Positions 13,301 through 23,945 of a DNA stretch of 64,000 nucleotides are shown here, piece by piece; the first letter of the stretch is position 1, and every line of letters starts with the position of its first letter. Source of the stretch: Nematostella vectensis. Lineage: Eukaryota; Cnidaria; Anthozoa; Actiniaria; Edwardsiidae. The notes beneath the pieces were generated by a model, which worked only from the letters and a program-made list of their open reading frames with translations, was not told where the DNA came from and ran no database searches. The DNA lies in assembly GCF_932526225.1 (NCBI RefSeq), contig NC_064044.1, positions 6,846,747 to 6,910,746 on the forward strand, in the 5' to 3' direction. The position numbers and the translations under genes were made by a program.

Positions 13301-15806
13301 AATGTCATCCCCCTTCTTTGCAAAGAGCCTCATTGTAGGAAAATACTGCATTGTGTATCACCAAAGACAGCTATGATGTTATCCTTAAATTTTCTTACCT
13401 TGTGACCCCCTCCCCTCCCACAGAATTGTTTTCAATATCATTGCCCTCCTCCTTTCCAGGGAGCATAGCAAGGAATTTTTCCTTGGGGGGGGGGGAAGGG
13501 TCAAAGTGATTTCTCCAGAACATTCATTCCCAACTGTGACTAAAGACTAAGACGTAATAGCTTTATTGGACCGGAAAGGGGGGGGGGCCCTGGGTAGCCC
13601 TCCTGGCTGTGCCCCTGCTTTCGTTTTCAACAAGCCTAACTGTGGCAAAATAATGCAGTGTCTTACCTGCTTAGGGCCAAACACAGCTGTGATGTTATCT
13701 TTGATTTGTGAGCTTCCATGAGTTGACACAACAGTGGATCTCCTCCCTGAGACATGGTTAGAACAAGTGATTCTGGTCCCTGCACTGATAAGGCAATACC
13801 CTTGTAATACATGCACCAGCTTGACAAACTCTTTCTTGATGTTTCTAAGGAACTCCTTGTGGCGGACAGGGAGGGTAGAGAAAAGGTTAAGAACTGTTAC
13901 CATTGTTCCTTGCTCCCTTGCACAAGGTAGCTTGGATTTCAGTTTACCATTGTGGTCATAATCCAATTTGGTTCCTGCTGTCTGTGAGATGTGCCGCGTA
14001 GTGATTGACAGGTCACTAAAATGTAAAAACACAACATTGTATTTAGCTATATATACTAATCTCACCACCCACTACTGATTAACTTCCCAAGCCATTATAA
14101 GAAGATCAGCATGCAAATTGCTTCACTGAGTCCCCAATAAACACATAAAGTACTTGGATATGAGGATTAAGGGGAAGGGGGGCTTCAAGTGGAGACCAGG
14201 CTTTTCAGGAAAGGTTGAGTGGAAACTGGGCTTTCTACAAAAAGTTGTGTGGAAACCGGTCTATCTGTCACTCTTAACACGTTTGCACATACTTTTGCGT
14301 GTTTTCTTAACACTTCATTTTTATTATCATTTGGTCAGCAAAGGGTTATCATATCCAATAATGAGATTATTTGGCTGCTTAATATAGGTGATAGTAACAG
14401 TGAATTATTTAAAATTGGGAAATTGTGGCCACAATTACATAATGTAGGGGCCTCTTAATAAAGGTTGGCTGCTTAAAATTGAGGATCGAATTCAGAGCGT
14501 TCACAACAGAACCCCCAAATCCTGTTATCCTGATAGAAATGTCCCACTAATCTATCCCATGCAACATTTCTATCCGGAATCGAGCTTTTTCCTCAAATCC
14601 TTCTATCTGGATTGCTAAATCATGCATCACGAAAAAACTATTGTGGACCCTCACTGTAGTGTGCACGTGAAAATGGCCAAAGAGTGGGACGGGTTCAGCT
14701 ATGACCCCGCCTACCAATGAAAATCCTAGTTACACCCTTAATTTGGCTGAGACCTTTCTCAACGACAACCACGTGATTACAGAAACGAACACTCTCACAC
14801 AAACAACTAATAAGGTAGTGGTACCTATTATCAGACTTACAAAAAACCCTAAATATCTCAAACAAAAGAAAAACACGCTGAAAAATGACCCATCAAGTCG
14901 AAGAAACAACATCCAGAAAACATGTGTTCTCAAGCCTCGGTGCCCTATTATCGGACAGCGGAGGAAACACCAAACAATTCAACATCAATTTGAGCGATTG
15001 CCAAGCGAAAGCACATTTGCTGTGCAGCGCATGTGTTTTGAATTGCTTGCTACAGCTATTCTATTGTGACTTTTGCAAGGTATATTTGCCAACAATTATT
15101 GCCTGCTGTATTTTAAAGAAAAATGAGGATTTTTTTCACGTTATTTTTTGCGAAGAAATCTGCTGTCCAATAATAGGGCTAGGTTGTCCGATAATAGGTA
15201 AGAGCATCCAATAATAGGGCTTCACAGCACTTCTTACAGCTCTTAACGATTGTTTTTCCACGGATTTAACTGCCGAATTTTCGTTATCTAGGTGGAATTA
15301 TTATGTTTAATAGTAAGTGATTTCTAGCTTTAAAACCTAAGATTCAATTGTGTTTAGTACGCGATATTTTTTTAGCGTAAATCTAAAGTGTCCGATAATA
15401 GGTACCATGACATTAATACAGTATCAAAATAATCCCCTCTTATCAACTACCTCAGGGCACAAAGAGAACTCAGAGCCTCTCCTCGAAATCCGAACGTCTC
15501 AACAGCCGACAAATCCGAGAAATCCTTCAGCTTGGACGTGTAGTGTTTCAGCGTCAAGGCCTCGAAGTTTTGGGGTTCCACGCCGGCGCCATTGTCGGAA
15601 ACTTCTATGGAATGACTTCCATGCTCCTTCAGTCTTACATCCACACTCGTAGCTCCTGCATCCAAGCTATTCTCTAATAACTCTTTCATAGCTGTCGCCA
15701 GGTTTAGTACAACTTGTCCAGAGCATATTTGATGCACGGATTTACGATCTATTGGAAGAACAGATGGGGCTTCGATTTCGCGCCCGTTTTCACTATTTGC
15801 CGCCAT
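4304..15806 (-). CDS. PMS2: PMS2 mismatch repair endonuclease (MutL-alpha subunit)
   Basis: Four exons, minus strand: 15806-15451, 14015-13667, 6854-6569, 5937-4304. All junctions are GT-AG; the total is 2625 nt, giving 874 aa (human PMS2 862). Start is the ATG in MAANSENG; an upstream in-frame Met is less likely. Known role: with MLH1 it forms MutL-alpha, which nicks the nascent strand in mismatch repair in the nucleus. Seen: GHKL ATPase motifs [10 protein letters not shown] (Glu45/Asn46), DNGAG (71-75) and GFRGEAL (106-112); the transducer block ending [13 protein letters not shown]; a long low-complexity linker; the metal-binding endonuclease motif [12 protein letters not shown] (Asp709); and C-terminal ACR and CPHGRP motifs. 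All key residues are present, so the gene looks functional. The linker, endonuclease domain and C-terminus share one 1.6-kb exon. Intron 2 (6.8 kb) and intron 1 carry repeats. Confidence 0.95.
8573..8820. repeat. Three tandem units of about 100 bp (TTTAGCGGAGCC)
   Basis: TTTAGCGGAGCC begins units at 8573, 8671 and 8777. Each is followed by a GGGCACG(A/G)AGC block and GC-rich AGC/GCG words, then AACGA.ATTATTATTT. Non-coding. Confidence 0.75.
9128..10070. repeat. Dispersed repeat family A, copy 3 (in PMS2 intron 2)
   Basis: Same block order as 2517-3082: CCAATCAGA boxes, AACAAAATGGCGG, the CTACTC.TGAG.GATTATAGA block, the ATTCGGCGTATTT-like block, and GCTTGAATTCCAG near the end. Here TTGATCTAAAATGTTCTAAC is additionally tandemly repeated (9197-9250). 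Confidence 0.55.
10291..10434 (+). other. Candidate small first exon, unknown product
   Basis: An ATG opens a 48-codon frame, beginning [18 protein letters not shown] and ending LSKEE, followed by a possible donor (GAG/GTAGTT). The amino-acid composition is more protein-like than surrounding frames, and it lies antisense within PMS2 intron 2, just after dispersed family A. No downstream exon was found and the sequence is not recognised. It may be a transposon-related relic or chance. Confidence 0.2.
10851..10867 (+). other. tRNA-like T-arm / B-box motif
   Basis: ATGGGTTCGAGTCCCAT forms a perfect 5-bp stem with a 7-nt loop and contains a good RNA polymerase III B box (GGTTCGAGTCC). No convincing D arm or acceptor stem precedes it, so a tRNA-derived SINE remnant or chance is more likely than a tRNA gene. 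Confidence 0.3.
10990..11130. repeat. Pyrimidine-rich low-complexity tract
   Basis: About 140 bp almost entirely T and C (TTTTCTCCTTCC words) on the plus strand. It produces open frames of Phe/Ser/Pro or, on the other strand, Glu/Lys/Arg, which are compositional artefacts. Confidence 0.85.
13150..13450. repeat. Decayed tandem copies of the PMS2 exon-2 3' edge
   Basis: The PMS2 exon 2/intron 2 boundary reads, on the plus strand, TGCAGTGTCTTACC, then the exon tail containing ACAGCTGTGATGTTATC. Two degenerate copies follow inside the intron, with TGCATTGTGTATCACC plus ACAGCTATGATGTTATC (about 13347-13384) and TGCATCGTGTCTCACC (about 13228-13243). Each is flanked by the same TTTTCAATGTCA and CCCCTCCC words. 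Unit length is about 110-115 bp. A MITE-like insertion (about 13456-13620) separates the copies from the real exon. Confidence 0.55.
13456..13620. mobile_element. Short inverted-end element beside PMS2 exon 2
   Basis: The left end CAGGGAGCATAGCAAGGA resembles the reverse complement of the right end, AGCAGGGGCACAGCCAGGA. It interrupts the exon-edge repeat array, so it inserted later. No ORF. Confidence 0.35.
14819..15407. mobile_element. Inverted-terminal-repeat element in PMS2 intron 1
   Basis: TGGTACCTATTATCAGAC (14819-14836) matches the reverse complement of 15390-15407 at 17 of 18 positions, bounding 589 bp. The core GTCCGATAATAGG recurs inside in both orientations: inverted near 14941, direct near 15168, 15186 and 15204. 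Such subterminal repeats are common binding sites for a transposase in DNA transposons. Frames inside are short, so the element is non-autonomous. Confidence 0.5.
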
Positions 15807-16711
15807 CTTGAAAACACTGTCGCTGTAAACCACAGGGTGACCTATCATGTGGACCCATTCGAAACATCAAAACTTTTAATAATTCAAAATACAAATGAAA
15901 ACAAAGAAGTACATAAACAAAAATCATAAATCGGATATGGAAATCTATTCTATTATCTTGGCCTGATTTTGTGAATATACAGTCGAAGCGAGTCGGAGCC
16001 TGAAACTCATGGGTACACTGTGGTCGTCAAATCGGAGTCGTCTCGGTTCAGTAAAGTATTTGTTATGTCCGAGGCAAAGGACAAAATCAATCTTTCTTGA
16101 TGTGAGTATGCCTCTCTTTGTTTCATTTCTATTCTTTGCTTCATTACGTGCAAAAGTCTGAGGCATGAACTTGCTTTTTACTTTGCGTTTAGGTGTTTCG
16201 GAGGGCAGATAAAAATGGTAAGCGGCTATATACTTTCAACCCCTACACACACACACACAAATATTTGTCAATTAAAAAATAACAAGAAATTTAAAGAAAT
16301 CCATGGAAGAACACTGAATCTGCTCACCCCCCCCCCCTTTCTTAAAACCCTTGTTTTGGCCCCCCTTGTTTGAACTCCTGGGTCCGCCCCTAGCAATCTT
16401 TGAATTCAGCGGCTTTTGAAAAAGGTTTCCAATCTTTGTATTATAGAAGCAGCTATATTCTCGACAGAGGTTTTGTTGCGTTCTGTTTTTATTAGCTTGT
16501 ATGAAAGTCTTGTCGCGTAAAATTCCGTCCGTGCCATCACGTATTAGAGCTTCTGCTTCCCTTCCCGGAAATCAATAACTTCTCAATGTGTGCCAATCAA
16601 TTTGAATTTTAAGTAATTAATTATTCATAGTCTGAACTTAGTTCGTTTCACTTTTACGAACTTCCGCGTTTGTTTATTTTGACTTCTAGAAGAACGTCGT
16701 TCCTAAGCAAA

Positions 16712-17614
16712 ATGCGAACATCAGGGTACCTGCTTGTCACTATTTTACCTCTCTTAGGCACAATGCTCCTAACAGTCTTTGTCATCGTTTGCCTCGCTAA
16801 ATACAGGAAGTGGCAGTATATCGAAAAGCTGATGCTGTTAGCTTTCCCAGGGATTCTAAAGATTGAAAAGAAAGCGACGGGGAACATATACATCTTTGAC
16901 AACATAGAGTTGACAGAAGTAAATATGCGACTTGCACATCTCAAGTGCACGGCAAACCAACTTGTCAACAAGTTGTTGAAATCCTTCTTCCGAGTGCTGA
17001 TGATGATATGGCTTACAACCGCGGCCGTCTTTTGGCAGACCTTGCTTATTGACTTGTCATACGCATGCAACGAAAACGACCCCACCAAGGACTGCTTCGA
17101 GTTCAAGACCATCAAGGATGGTGCTGGGAGTTACATGGATCAGTTCAGCGCTCCTCCAGTTGACTGCGACAACCCTAACTCAAACATCAGTGGGCCCGTG
17201 GTTTGTTACCGACTTGTTTTCAATCTCGGTCTTGCGTCTGGAGTCAGCTATGGATTGTTCAAAATCATAACTGTAGTGGTAAACATCATATCCCTTGGTA
17301 TGCTTCTGGCAAAGAAGGGTAGTCAGGTAGGCAAAGTGCAGGCAGCGATCCTTTTGTCGATACTCATCATAGAAATCATTGCCATTGCTGTTTTGTATAG
17401 TGTTGATGTTCCCCTGCTTAAACTGCAGTCTCAACAGATGGCTCAGTTTCTTCAAATCGTATTCACGATTTTGATCGCAGGGTGTGTTGTGTTCTTCTTT
17501 CCGTGGAAGGAAATGGTCGAGTTGAAGCGTGTGACACAAGGTGATGATCAACCTGCTGCAGCTGTTAATGATGGTGCTGATGTAAATCAGACGAACGGAC
17601 CAAACGAACCTTAA
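16712..17614 (+). CDS. Orphan multi-pass membrane protein
   Basis: Intronless ORF of 300 aa, starting at the ATG in MRTSGYLL; the frame extends 42 nt further 5' without an ATG. About five hydrophobic segments are visible: residues 5-28, about 95-118, 175-205, 212-235 and 245-268. Between the second and third lies a loop with at least four cysteines and an N-glycosylation site (NIS), probably extracellular or lumenal and disulphide-bonded. The tail after the FFFPWKEM block is polar and acidic. I do not recognise the family; channel, receptor-like and tetraspan-like roles are all open. The gene is head-to-head with PMS2 (ATG-ATG 906 bp). Its last ten or so codons (QTNGPNEP) lie in the first unit of the downstream minisatellite, so the C-terminus may vary in length between alleles. 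Confidence 0.75.
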   Translation: MRTSGYLLVTILPLLGTMLLTVFVIVCLAKYRKWQYIEKLMLLAFPGILKIEKKATGNIYIFDNIELTEVNMRLAHLKCTANQLVNKLLKSFFRVLMMIWLTTAAVFWQTLLIDLSYACNENDPTKDCFEFKTIKDGAGSYMDQFSAPPVDCDNPNSNISGPVVCYRLVFNLGLASGVSYGLFKIITVVVNIISLGMLLAKKGSQVGKVQAAILLSILIIEIIAIAVLYSVDVPLLKLQSQQMAQFLQIVFTILIAGCVVFFFPWKEMVELKRVTQGDDQPAAAVNDGADVNQTNGPNEP

Positions 17615-18450
17615 GTTAACGGGTCTAGCAGACATAGACGAACAAACCAGATGGACATCCTAGCAGACAAACGAACCAGCAGGCACGAACGATCCAGATG
17701 TACAGTAGCAGACAGACGAGCGAACCAGATGGACACTCTATCAGACAGACAAAAAAAATAGACAGTCTTGCAGACAGACGAACGAACCAGTTGGACAGTT
17801 TACAGACAGACAAACGAACCAGATAGATAGTCTGTTGACAGACGAACCTTTAAATGTAAATCTAGCAGACAGGCGAACAAATCAAATAGACACAGTCTAG
17901 AAGAAAGACGAGCGAACCAGGGTACATGCTATTAGACAGACGAACGAACTAGATGGACAGTTTAAAGCAGACAGACGAACGAACCAGGTGGACAGATTAG
18001 CAGACAGACGAACGAACCAGATGGGCAGTGTTTAGCAGACAGACGAACAAACCGGATGGACAGTCGGGTTGACAGACAAACCTTTAAATTAACATCTAGG
18101 AGACAGACGAACGAACCAAATAGACACAGTCTAGAAGAAAGACGAGCGAACCAGGGTACATGCTATTAGACAGACGAACGAACTAGATGGACAGTTTAAA
18201 GCAGACAGACGAACGAACCAGGTGGACAGATTAGCAGACAGACGAACGAACCAGATGGACAGTCGGGTTGACAGACAACCCTTAAATGTACGTCTAGCAG
18301 ACAGACGAACAAGACAGTCTAGCAGACAGACGAACAAACCAAATAGACAGTCTAGCAGACAGAAAAACGAATAAGATGGACAGCTAACAGACAGAAAGCT
18401 TCAGGACAGTCTAGCAGACAGACAAATAGACCCATAGACGGACAGTCTAG
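17588..18450. repeat. Minisatellite (AGACAGACGAACGAACCAG) overlapping the upstream stop codon
   Basis: About 30-bp units with the consensus AGCAGACAGACGAACGAACC then AGATGGACAGTCT, repeated more than 20 times. A higher-order block of about 220-240 bp (GACGAACCTTTAAAT variant, AGAAGAAAGACGAGC variant) occurs twice. The first unit carries the end of the orphan membrane protein: the AGACGAAC word and the ACCTTAA stop region resemble the internal AACCTTTAAAT units. Confidence 0.85.
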
Positions 18451-18470
18451 TTACAGACAGGCGTAAGGTG

Positions 18471-21400
18471 TGTGCATTCTTATCAAATTGCTTGCTCTAC
18501 ATTAACGACATTTATCGTGTCGGTGTGTTGTAAAGACGATGAGGGTGAAAGTGTTTTAGAGCTGTAGCAGGCCTCGAAATATTAGGGGGGAGGCACGGTA
18601 AAGAAACATTAACAAAATATTAGGAGACACAGTCACGCCCTGGTCATTTCCTATATATTAATAACGGGGTCACGTGCCCCGAGTGCCCCACCCCATGCTA
18701 CGGCCCTGTGATGACGGTGATAATTAGCATATTGGGTAGTAATGATAATGGTGATATGTTTAAATGATGGAGTTCGGGTGTTGTTGACGTTGGTGGTGGT
18801 TGTATGACTATGACTGCTGCTTCTAAATGAAGATAAAAGCATTTGGCAAACGCTGTGAAGATATATCTCTTGGGAATTTTGTCCAGCCATCTCATGACCC
18901 GCTTGACATACAGTATAATACTATAGCGTTTAATTGAGAACAAGCTTTTTATAGAGTTAATAAGAACATTGTCCCTCTATTTCGCAATACAAATGAATCC
19001 CAGCGGCGTACAGGATTTCTAACAGGAGGAAGGGGCCTTTTTGTTACTGTAAGTTTTTCTTGACCGGCAAAAATCTTTTTTCCATGTGATACCTATGACT
19101 GCCCCCCCACCCATCCGATTCCCCCCCCCCCCTCAGCCAATCCTGGCATAACAATCAATTGCTGTCGTTTTTCTAAATGGTCAAAAAGAGCTTGGGGCGA
19201 GCGCGCGGGAGACCTGTGACATTCTAAAACGTTAGGGACTAGGCTCCATTTCCAAGATTACGTTTAAATTCTCGACTTACAAAGTTCAAGAGTGATAAAA
19301 AAGCGAAAAAATGATTGAAGCGGACTCCCAAATATGGTATGTAATGCCTAATAAGGAAATGACCGAGCGAGCTAGAAAAACGACAGTTTTTAAACAAGCT
19401 TGACTGTTATGGTACGCGCCTGCTCACAGGCGAAGAATTTTTTTAAATTTTTAATACAAAATGATAATCGCGTTTAGAGCCTTCTAGACTCTAGGGGAAT
19501 TTTTTTTTATCCCAAAAAATAAGTATAATATGTTTTTAAATAATGTGTTTCTGCTCCTTTCTAATAATTAAGGTATGGCCTTTATAATTATACAATTACT
19601 TTGATAATTAAAATAATTAAAATGGTTACAAATTCATCAGTTATTCACCTATGTTGAATAATAAAGAAATAATAAAGTTGATGGCCTTCTCTGTATTGCC
19701 CTTTTAGACGACGCCCCGATTTGAAATCGACCTAACTGCAGTTATTAATATTCATTGACAAATACTGAAACTGTTTTAAAATATTCCACCTTTCCGCAAA
19801 AGGCCCTGACCAATTAAAAAGCACCAATCCCGTTAGATTGACAGACGAAAGCCAGAACGCTGTTTAGCAGTTGACGACAGTTAAAAAAATATTGACAAAT
19901 TTCATTGAAAATATAAGCTGTATAATTCATAGATGCCTTTGTCTGTCCGGGATTTCTGTGGTTGGCTGTGATTCAACAGAGGGGGGGGGGGGGGGCAGCT
20001 AAACACTGTAAGCCCCCTCCCCTCCCCCCTTTGTCTTTTCGCCCAAAGTTTATCCCATAAATACCAGGAGTACCTTTGCTTCCACGAACATCTTGGCCGA
20101 CTCTCATAATATGATAAATCAGGCTTTATGCGGAAGCAAGCAGAAAGCAATCAGTTTGTTTCATTTATTAATTCAGCGGGGCACTAGCACAACGGGAGAA
20201 TTAATATGCTTTCTGACAAGACAAACACAAAGAAAAACTCTCTTAAGGTGTCAAATATAATAGGAAACCAACCTCATATTGGTCAGATTCCGATTATAAG
20301 TCGAGACCAAAAGTCAACATAGGAAGCAATCATGATAAATAAAAGGAGTTGACGAAGATAGATGAAAGGAAATCATGTCAGCTGGCGATCAAGCCTTTTT
20401 ACCTCATGTTTGATATAACACAAGCTCTAACTCAACCTGTTAAATTAATTTCTACTTTCGTCTCCAAAACAGTAAGTTATAACAGTCAGGAGCGGGTTAA
20501 TTTATTAGCGTTGATGAAATAGACCTTTTAGTTTATACAGTTGATACCCTGTCCTTTTTTCATCTACAACCTCGACACTTGAATGGTTCAAAGTGCATTT
20601 GGACAACAAGGCATATCGTCTTCGTCATTTTGTTGGAACCAAAATGCTTTGCGCCCTCCTCGTAGTCAAACTTACTGGAAGGAAATGATGGATATCACGA
20701 GCTGAAACTGGTTATTGAACGATGGGAAGGCTAAAGTGAAAGGAAAATCAACCTAACCCAATCGGCGAAACGCAACAAGTATAGAAGTGAAAAAAGGGGT
20801 GATTGTCAAATTTGTGGGTTATTAATTTCGACTGTTTTCTGAAGAAGAAACTGTGTTTGATAAAGTCGAGAGTACTAATGGAAGTGTTCAAACAAATGTA
20901 CGGGAACAGACATATGTGACATCCTCATAGACAAGAGTACGCAAGAAAGATCTTACTCTAACTTACCGAAACAGGGCCGGGTAAAAACGTGTTAGTTACC
21001 TAAAAAGTATAACGATGTAGAGTATAACGACGTTCGGGCGACGTTCTCAAACAACCTGAATAACAAATTGCTGGTACAAAAAACAACGTTTCCTCATGAA
21101 CAAAATGGTGTACTTTTAATGAAGAATTTAATGGTGTGATATTCACTTTAACACCCCTAAAAATCCGTAATTTCGTTGATAGAGAAAAGTGCAAACGCAG
21201 CCTAGAGAACACAATTAGTTTCAACTGTCGTTTTATTTGACGGCCGTTACCAAGTCGTAGCCAACGGATTTGCTGTGACCGTTAAAAGAACTTTAACTTG
21301 TATGACAATTGCTACTGAATCAGATCACGACATATTCCCGAACGAACAAGGAGAGAAATGTTCTTTCGTCGACAGTTTAATTATTTTCAAATGTAAAACT

Positions 21401-21561
21401 GGTGAAACATCATGTGACAGACAACTTGAAGTATTGATTTGGTGATAATACGGAAACTCTACAAAACACATAAGATATAAGTCGCAAGTTAGGCGACAAC
21501 TGGGCTTGAAGAAAAAGGCTAAAAATCAAAGGAAAGATTTCACTTTAACAGACACAGTAAA
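18471..21561. other. Intergenic region, no gene seen
   Basis: AT-rich, with one MITE-like element (18558-18706), poly-C/G tracts at 19100-19130 and 19980-19995, and otherwise short unsupported frames. The last few hundred bases are presumably the promoter and 5' UTR of the GPCR, but I see no clear TATA box or initiator. Confidence 0.6.
18558..18706. mobile_element. MITE-like element (AG.GC.GTAGCAGG ends), copy 1
   Basis: Left end AGAGCTGTAGCAGG and right end ATGCTACGGCCCT (reverse complement AGGGCCGTAGCAT). The interior shares CACAGTCACGCCC and GTGCCCCACCCC words with the copy at 33526-33653. About 149 bp, non-coding. Confidence 0.6.
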
Positions 21562-22590
21562 ATGGATGAGGCTACAAATCTTAAGGATATCAAAAACTGG
21601 TTTGACAAAACTCAAAATCGTTCAACAATCGCCATAGCACTGGAATCACTGCTTTTCTTGATTATCGAGGTTTCCGCTCTCATAGGGAATACTTTTGTCT
21701 GCCTAGCTGTGTACAGAAACAGATCACTGCGAACAGAAACCCACATGTACATTCTAGCGCTTTCCATAGCGGACCTGACATTCGCGGTTGTCTTTCTTCC
21801 CCTTTCCATTGGCTCCGCAATGACTGGCGAATGGCATTATGGGAATGTGACATGCGCCGTTCAAGGGACTGCACTCCTTATATGGGGAGGCTTCTCGTTA
21901 ATTCTCGTGTCATTGACGGCACTGAATCGGTATTTCCGAGTAGTCAAACCCAACCTCTACAGAATATTCTTTTCCAAAAAGAATACAATAATAACTATGG
22001 TATTTGCCTTATTAGGGTGCATTTTCTTTTTCGCAGGTATACCGCAGTTTCTCGGTGTGCAGTTTCATTTTGGGCCTCATCTATTTTGTGTTCCTCGGTT
22101 CCCTACAAGGGAACTACAAATGGCCTGTCTGTTGTCAGCTTTTGCATTGTTTATACTTACACCTATGTTCATTATTCCCGTATGTTACTTGAAAGTTTTC
22201 CGAAAGGTTCGGAGCCATGAACTAACGGTCGCGCCTGCGCTGACACAAAAACCGCTGTACAGTAGAGTACGCGGGTTCAAACAAGGAGTCGAGGAAGTGA
22301 AGATCAACCGGGTCGTCTTCGCTGTTCTCGTGGTGTTTTTCGCCTTATGGACGCCAGTTTGCATCATAGGGACACTCTTTGTGTTTGGGGTGTTTTTACC
22401 TCGCTGGGCGCACCTTTTCTACGACTATTTAATAGCTTCGACGACGGCTTCTAATCCTGTTGTGTACGGCCTTTTTAACAAAGCTTTAAGAAGAGAATTT
22501 GGAAAGATTTTGAAGTCCTTTTCTCGGAGAAACGTTGTGGGGATTGAAGCTACGGCAACTAGCACACACCACAGGGAGGGGACTGTTTAG
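21562..22590 (+). CDS. Rhodopsin-family (class A) G protein-coupled receptor
   Basis: Intronless 342-aa receptor at the plasma membrane. Class A landmarks, by residue: N-glycosylation NRS at 19; GN at 42-43 (TM1); LSIAD with Asp71 (TM2); Trp91; Cys98 and Cys176 for the conserved disulphide; NRY at 122-124 in place of DRY; WTP at 263-265 (TM6, with the usual Cys before Trp replaced by Leu); and NPVVY at 298-302 followed by a basic helix-8 region. The overall look is of the melatonin-receptor/opsin-like side of class A, large and lineage-expanded in cnidarians. The retinal Schiff-base position six residues before Asn298 is Ala, so it is not an opsin. The ligand cannot be inferred. Polyadenylation signal AATAAA at 23015-23020. 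Confidence 0.9.
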   Translation: MDEATNLKDIKNWFDKTQNRSTIAIALESLLFLIIEVSALIGNTFVCLAVYRNRSLRTETHMYILALSIADLTFAVVFLPLSIGSAMTGEWHYGNVTCAVQGTALLIWGGFSLILVSLTALNRYFRVVKPNLYRIFFSKKNTIITMVFALLGCIFFFAGIPQFLGVQFHFGPHLFCVPRFPTRELQMACLLSAFALFILTPMFIIPVCYLKVFRKVRSHELTVAPALTQKPLYSRVRGFKQGVEEVKINRVVFAVLVVFFALWTPVCIIGTLFVFGVFLPRWAHLFYDYLIASTTASNPVVYGLFNKALRREFGKILKSFSRRNVVGIEATATSTHHREGTV

Positions 22591-23945
22591 GAGAAGGGCC
22601 AGCAACTCCGCATCTTTTTCAAGAGCCCATTACTAGGAACTGACAACTGTGACGGGTATTGGTAATTTTGAAGGCAAAGATGCTTGAATGGGCGTGGCCA
22701 TTGCAGAGAAGAACTAGAAATACAAAAGATTAAGAGGGGGATAATACTGTGATAACAGTGTTGGAAAGTTGAATTTTATTGACGTGCAATAGTTGCTTCA
22801 TTGGTTAGTTAACGGAACGCTTTTTTTTATTCGTGGGTAAACTGGAGTTTTACAGTGACTAGAAATTGGTCTGCTAATCGCGTAAAAGACATCGCCGATA
22901 TCATTATATAAAAAAAGAGAAAAATATCAGAGTTGCTGTGTTGTTTATACAATATGCTGCGTGGTGGTGAAGGGTGTGGTTTGGTTCTTGTTTTACTTCA
23001 CCATTGTTCAAAGAAATAAAAAAGTCAAGGATAAAAGGCATGCTTTATTTCGTATCTCAATTTCATTTTGACATTGTATATTATCATAAAAATCAATAAA
23101 TAAATAACAAAATTACATGGAAATGTACTTATATACATTGCGTTATTAAATGAAACGAAGTGTCTAGAAACCCGAGAGTGAATCCCCAAATACTAGATAC
23201 CCGGCAACTTTCTATAAATTTGTAAAAAAGAGCCATATGAATAATAGTTATCAATTCAAATCTATATAGTATTCTTAAAAACTTGGAAGCGATTCCGATG
23301 CAAGAGGCGTTTGTTATTTAGAGCTAAGTGTACTAGGTGTGTGATGATGTCTTCGGGGCCGCCAAAAAATGCAATATCTCAGGACCGTACTTGTCGGTGG
23401 GGCATTAGTTTCAAAAATTATATGAAAATGACCAATATGGGCGTGGCTGTGCCTCCATTATTTTCTTAATGTTTCTGAATTGTGCCAACCCAAAAATAAT
23501 ATTTTGTAAGCCCTTGCATTACTTTTAAAATGTACTTAGGGGCCAACCATTTGACTTTTGAGGAGGTGTGTGTGTGTGTGTGTTGGGGGGGGGGTGGACG
23601 TTTTTGTGTGTGCAGGATATTTTTTTTTCATCCACCAATTGATGCAGGATATTTTTTCCAGCCCTTCAGGCCATGCAGGATATTAAAAAAAAAATCATCC
23701 ACCCCCCCTCAAAATTAAAATGGTCGGCCCCTTAGCAGAGTCTGTAGAATGACATCTTAAAAATGTTACACACATCACAATACCACCAACCATTATATCG
23801 TCCAACTCCACAGGGCCTTATCACTATTTGGAACCAAAATAGCAAAGAGGGAGGGGCCATGGAAACCTGATTGCCAATTGTATATTACTGTTATATTATT
23901 ATTGAAATAACCCTAATAGTCCATCACCCTCTTGAGTACTGTTTG
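22591..23945. other. GPCR 3' UTR and intergenic region
   Basis: 22591 to about 23040 is the likely GPCR 3' UTR, ending after AATAAA at 23015. The rest is AT-rich, holds one MITE-like element (23536-23734), and runs to the 3' end of LDAH. No gene seen. Confidence 0.55.
23536..23734. mobile_element. MITE-like element with TTAGGGGCC ends
   Basis: The left end TTAGGGGCCAACCATTTGAC aligns with the reverse complement of the right end, TAAGGGGCCGACCATTTTAA, and the match continues through TTTTGAGG. The interior contains three TGCAGGATATT words. 199 bp, non-coding. Confidence 0.6.

Larger units (their letters stand above)
6855..13666. other. PMS2 intron 2: repeats, no supported gene
   Basis: This 6.8-kb intron holds a three-copy unit at 8573-8820, dispersed family A at 9128-10070, a candidate small exon at 10291, a pyrimidine-rich tract at 10990-11130, and decayed copies of the PMS2 exon-2 edge at 13150-13450. 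The stretch 11300-13100 is AT-rich with nothing recognised. Confidence 0.6.

Noticed and set aside
15350-15652. Plus-strand frame over PMS2 exon 1
   Set aside because: Antisense shadow of the PMS2 ATPase exon.
21562-22590. Opsin photoreceptor
   Set aside because: The position equivalent to the retinal-binding lysine in TM7 is alanine.
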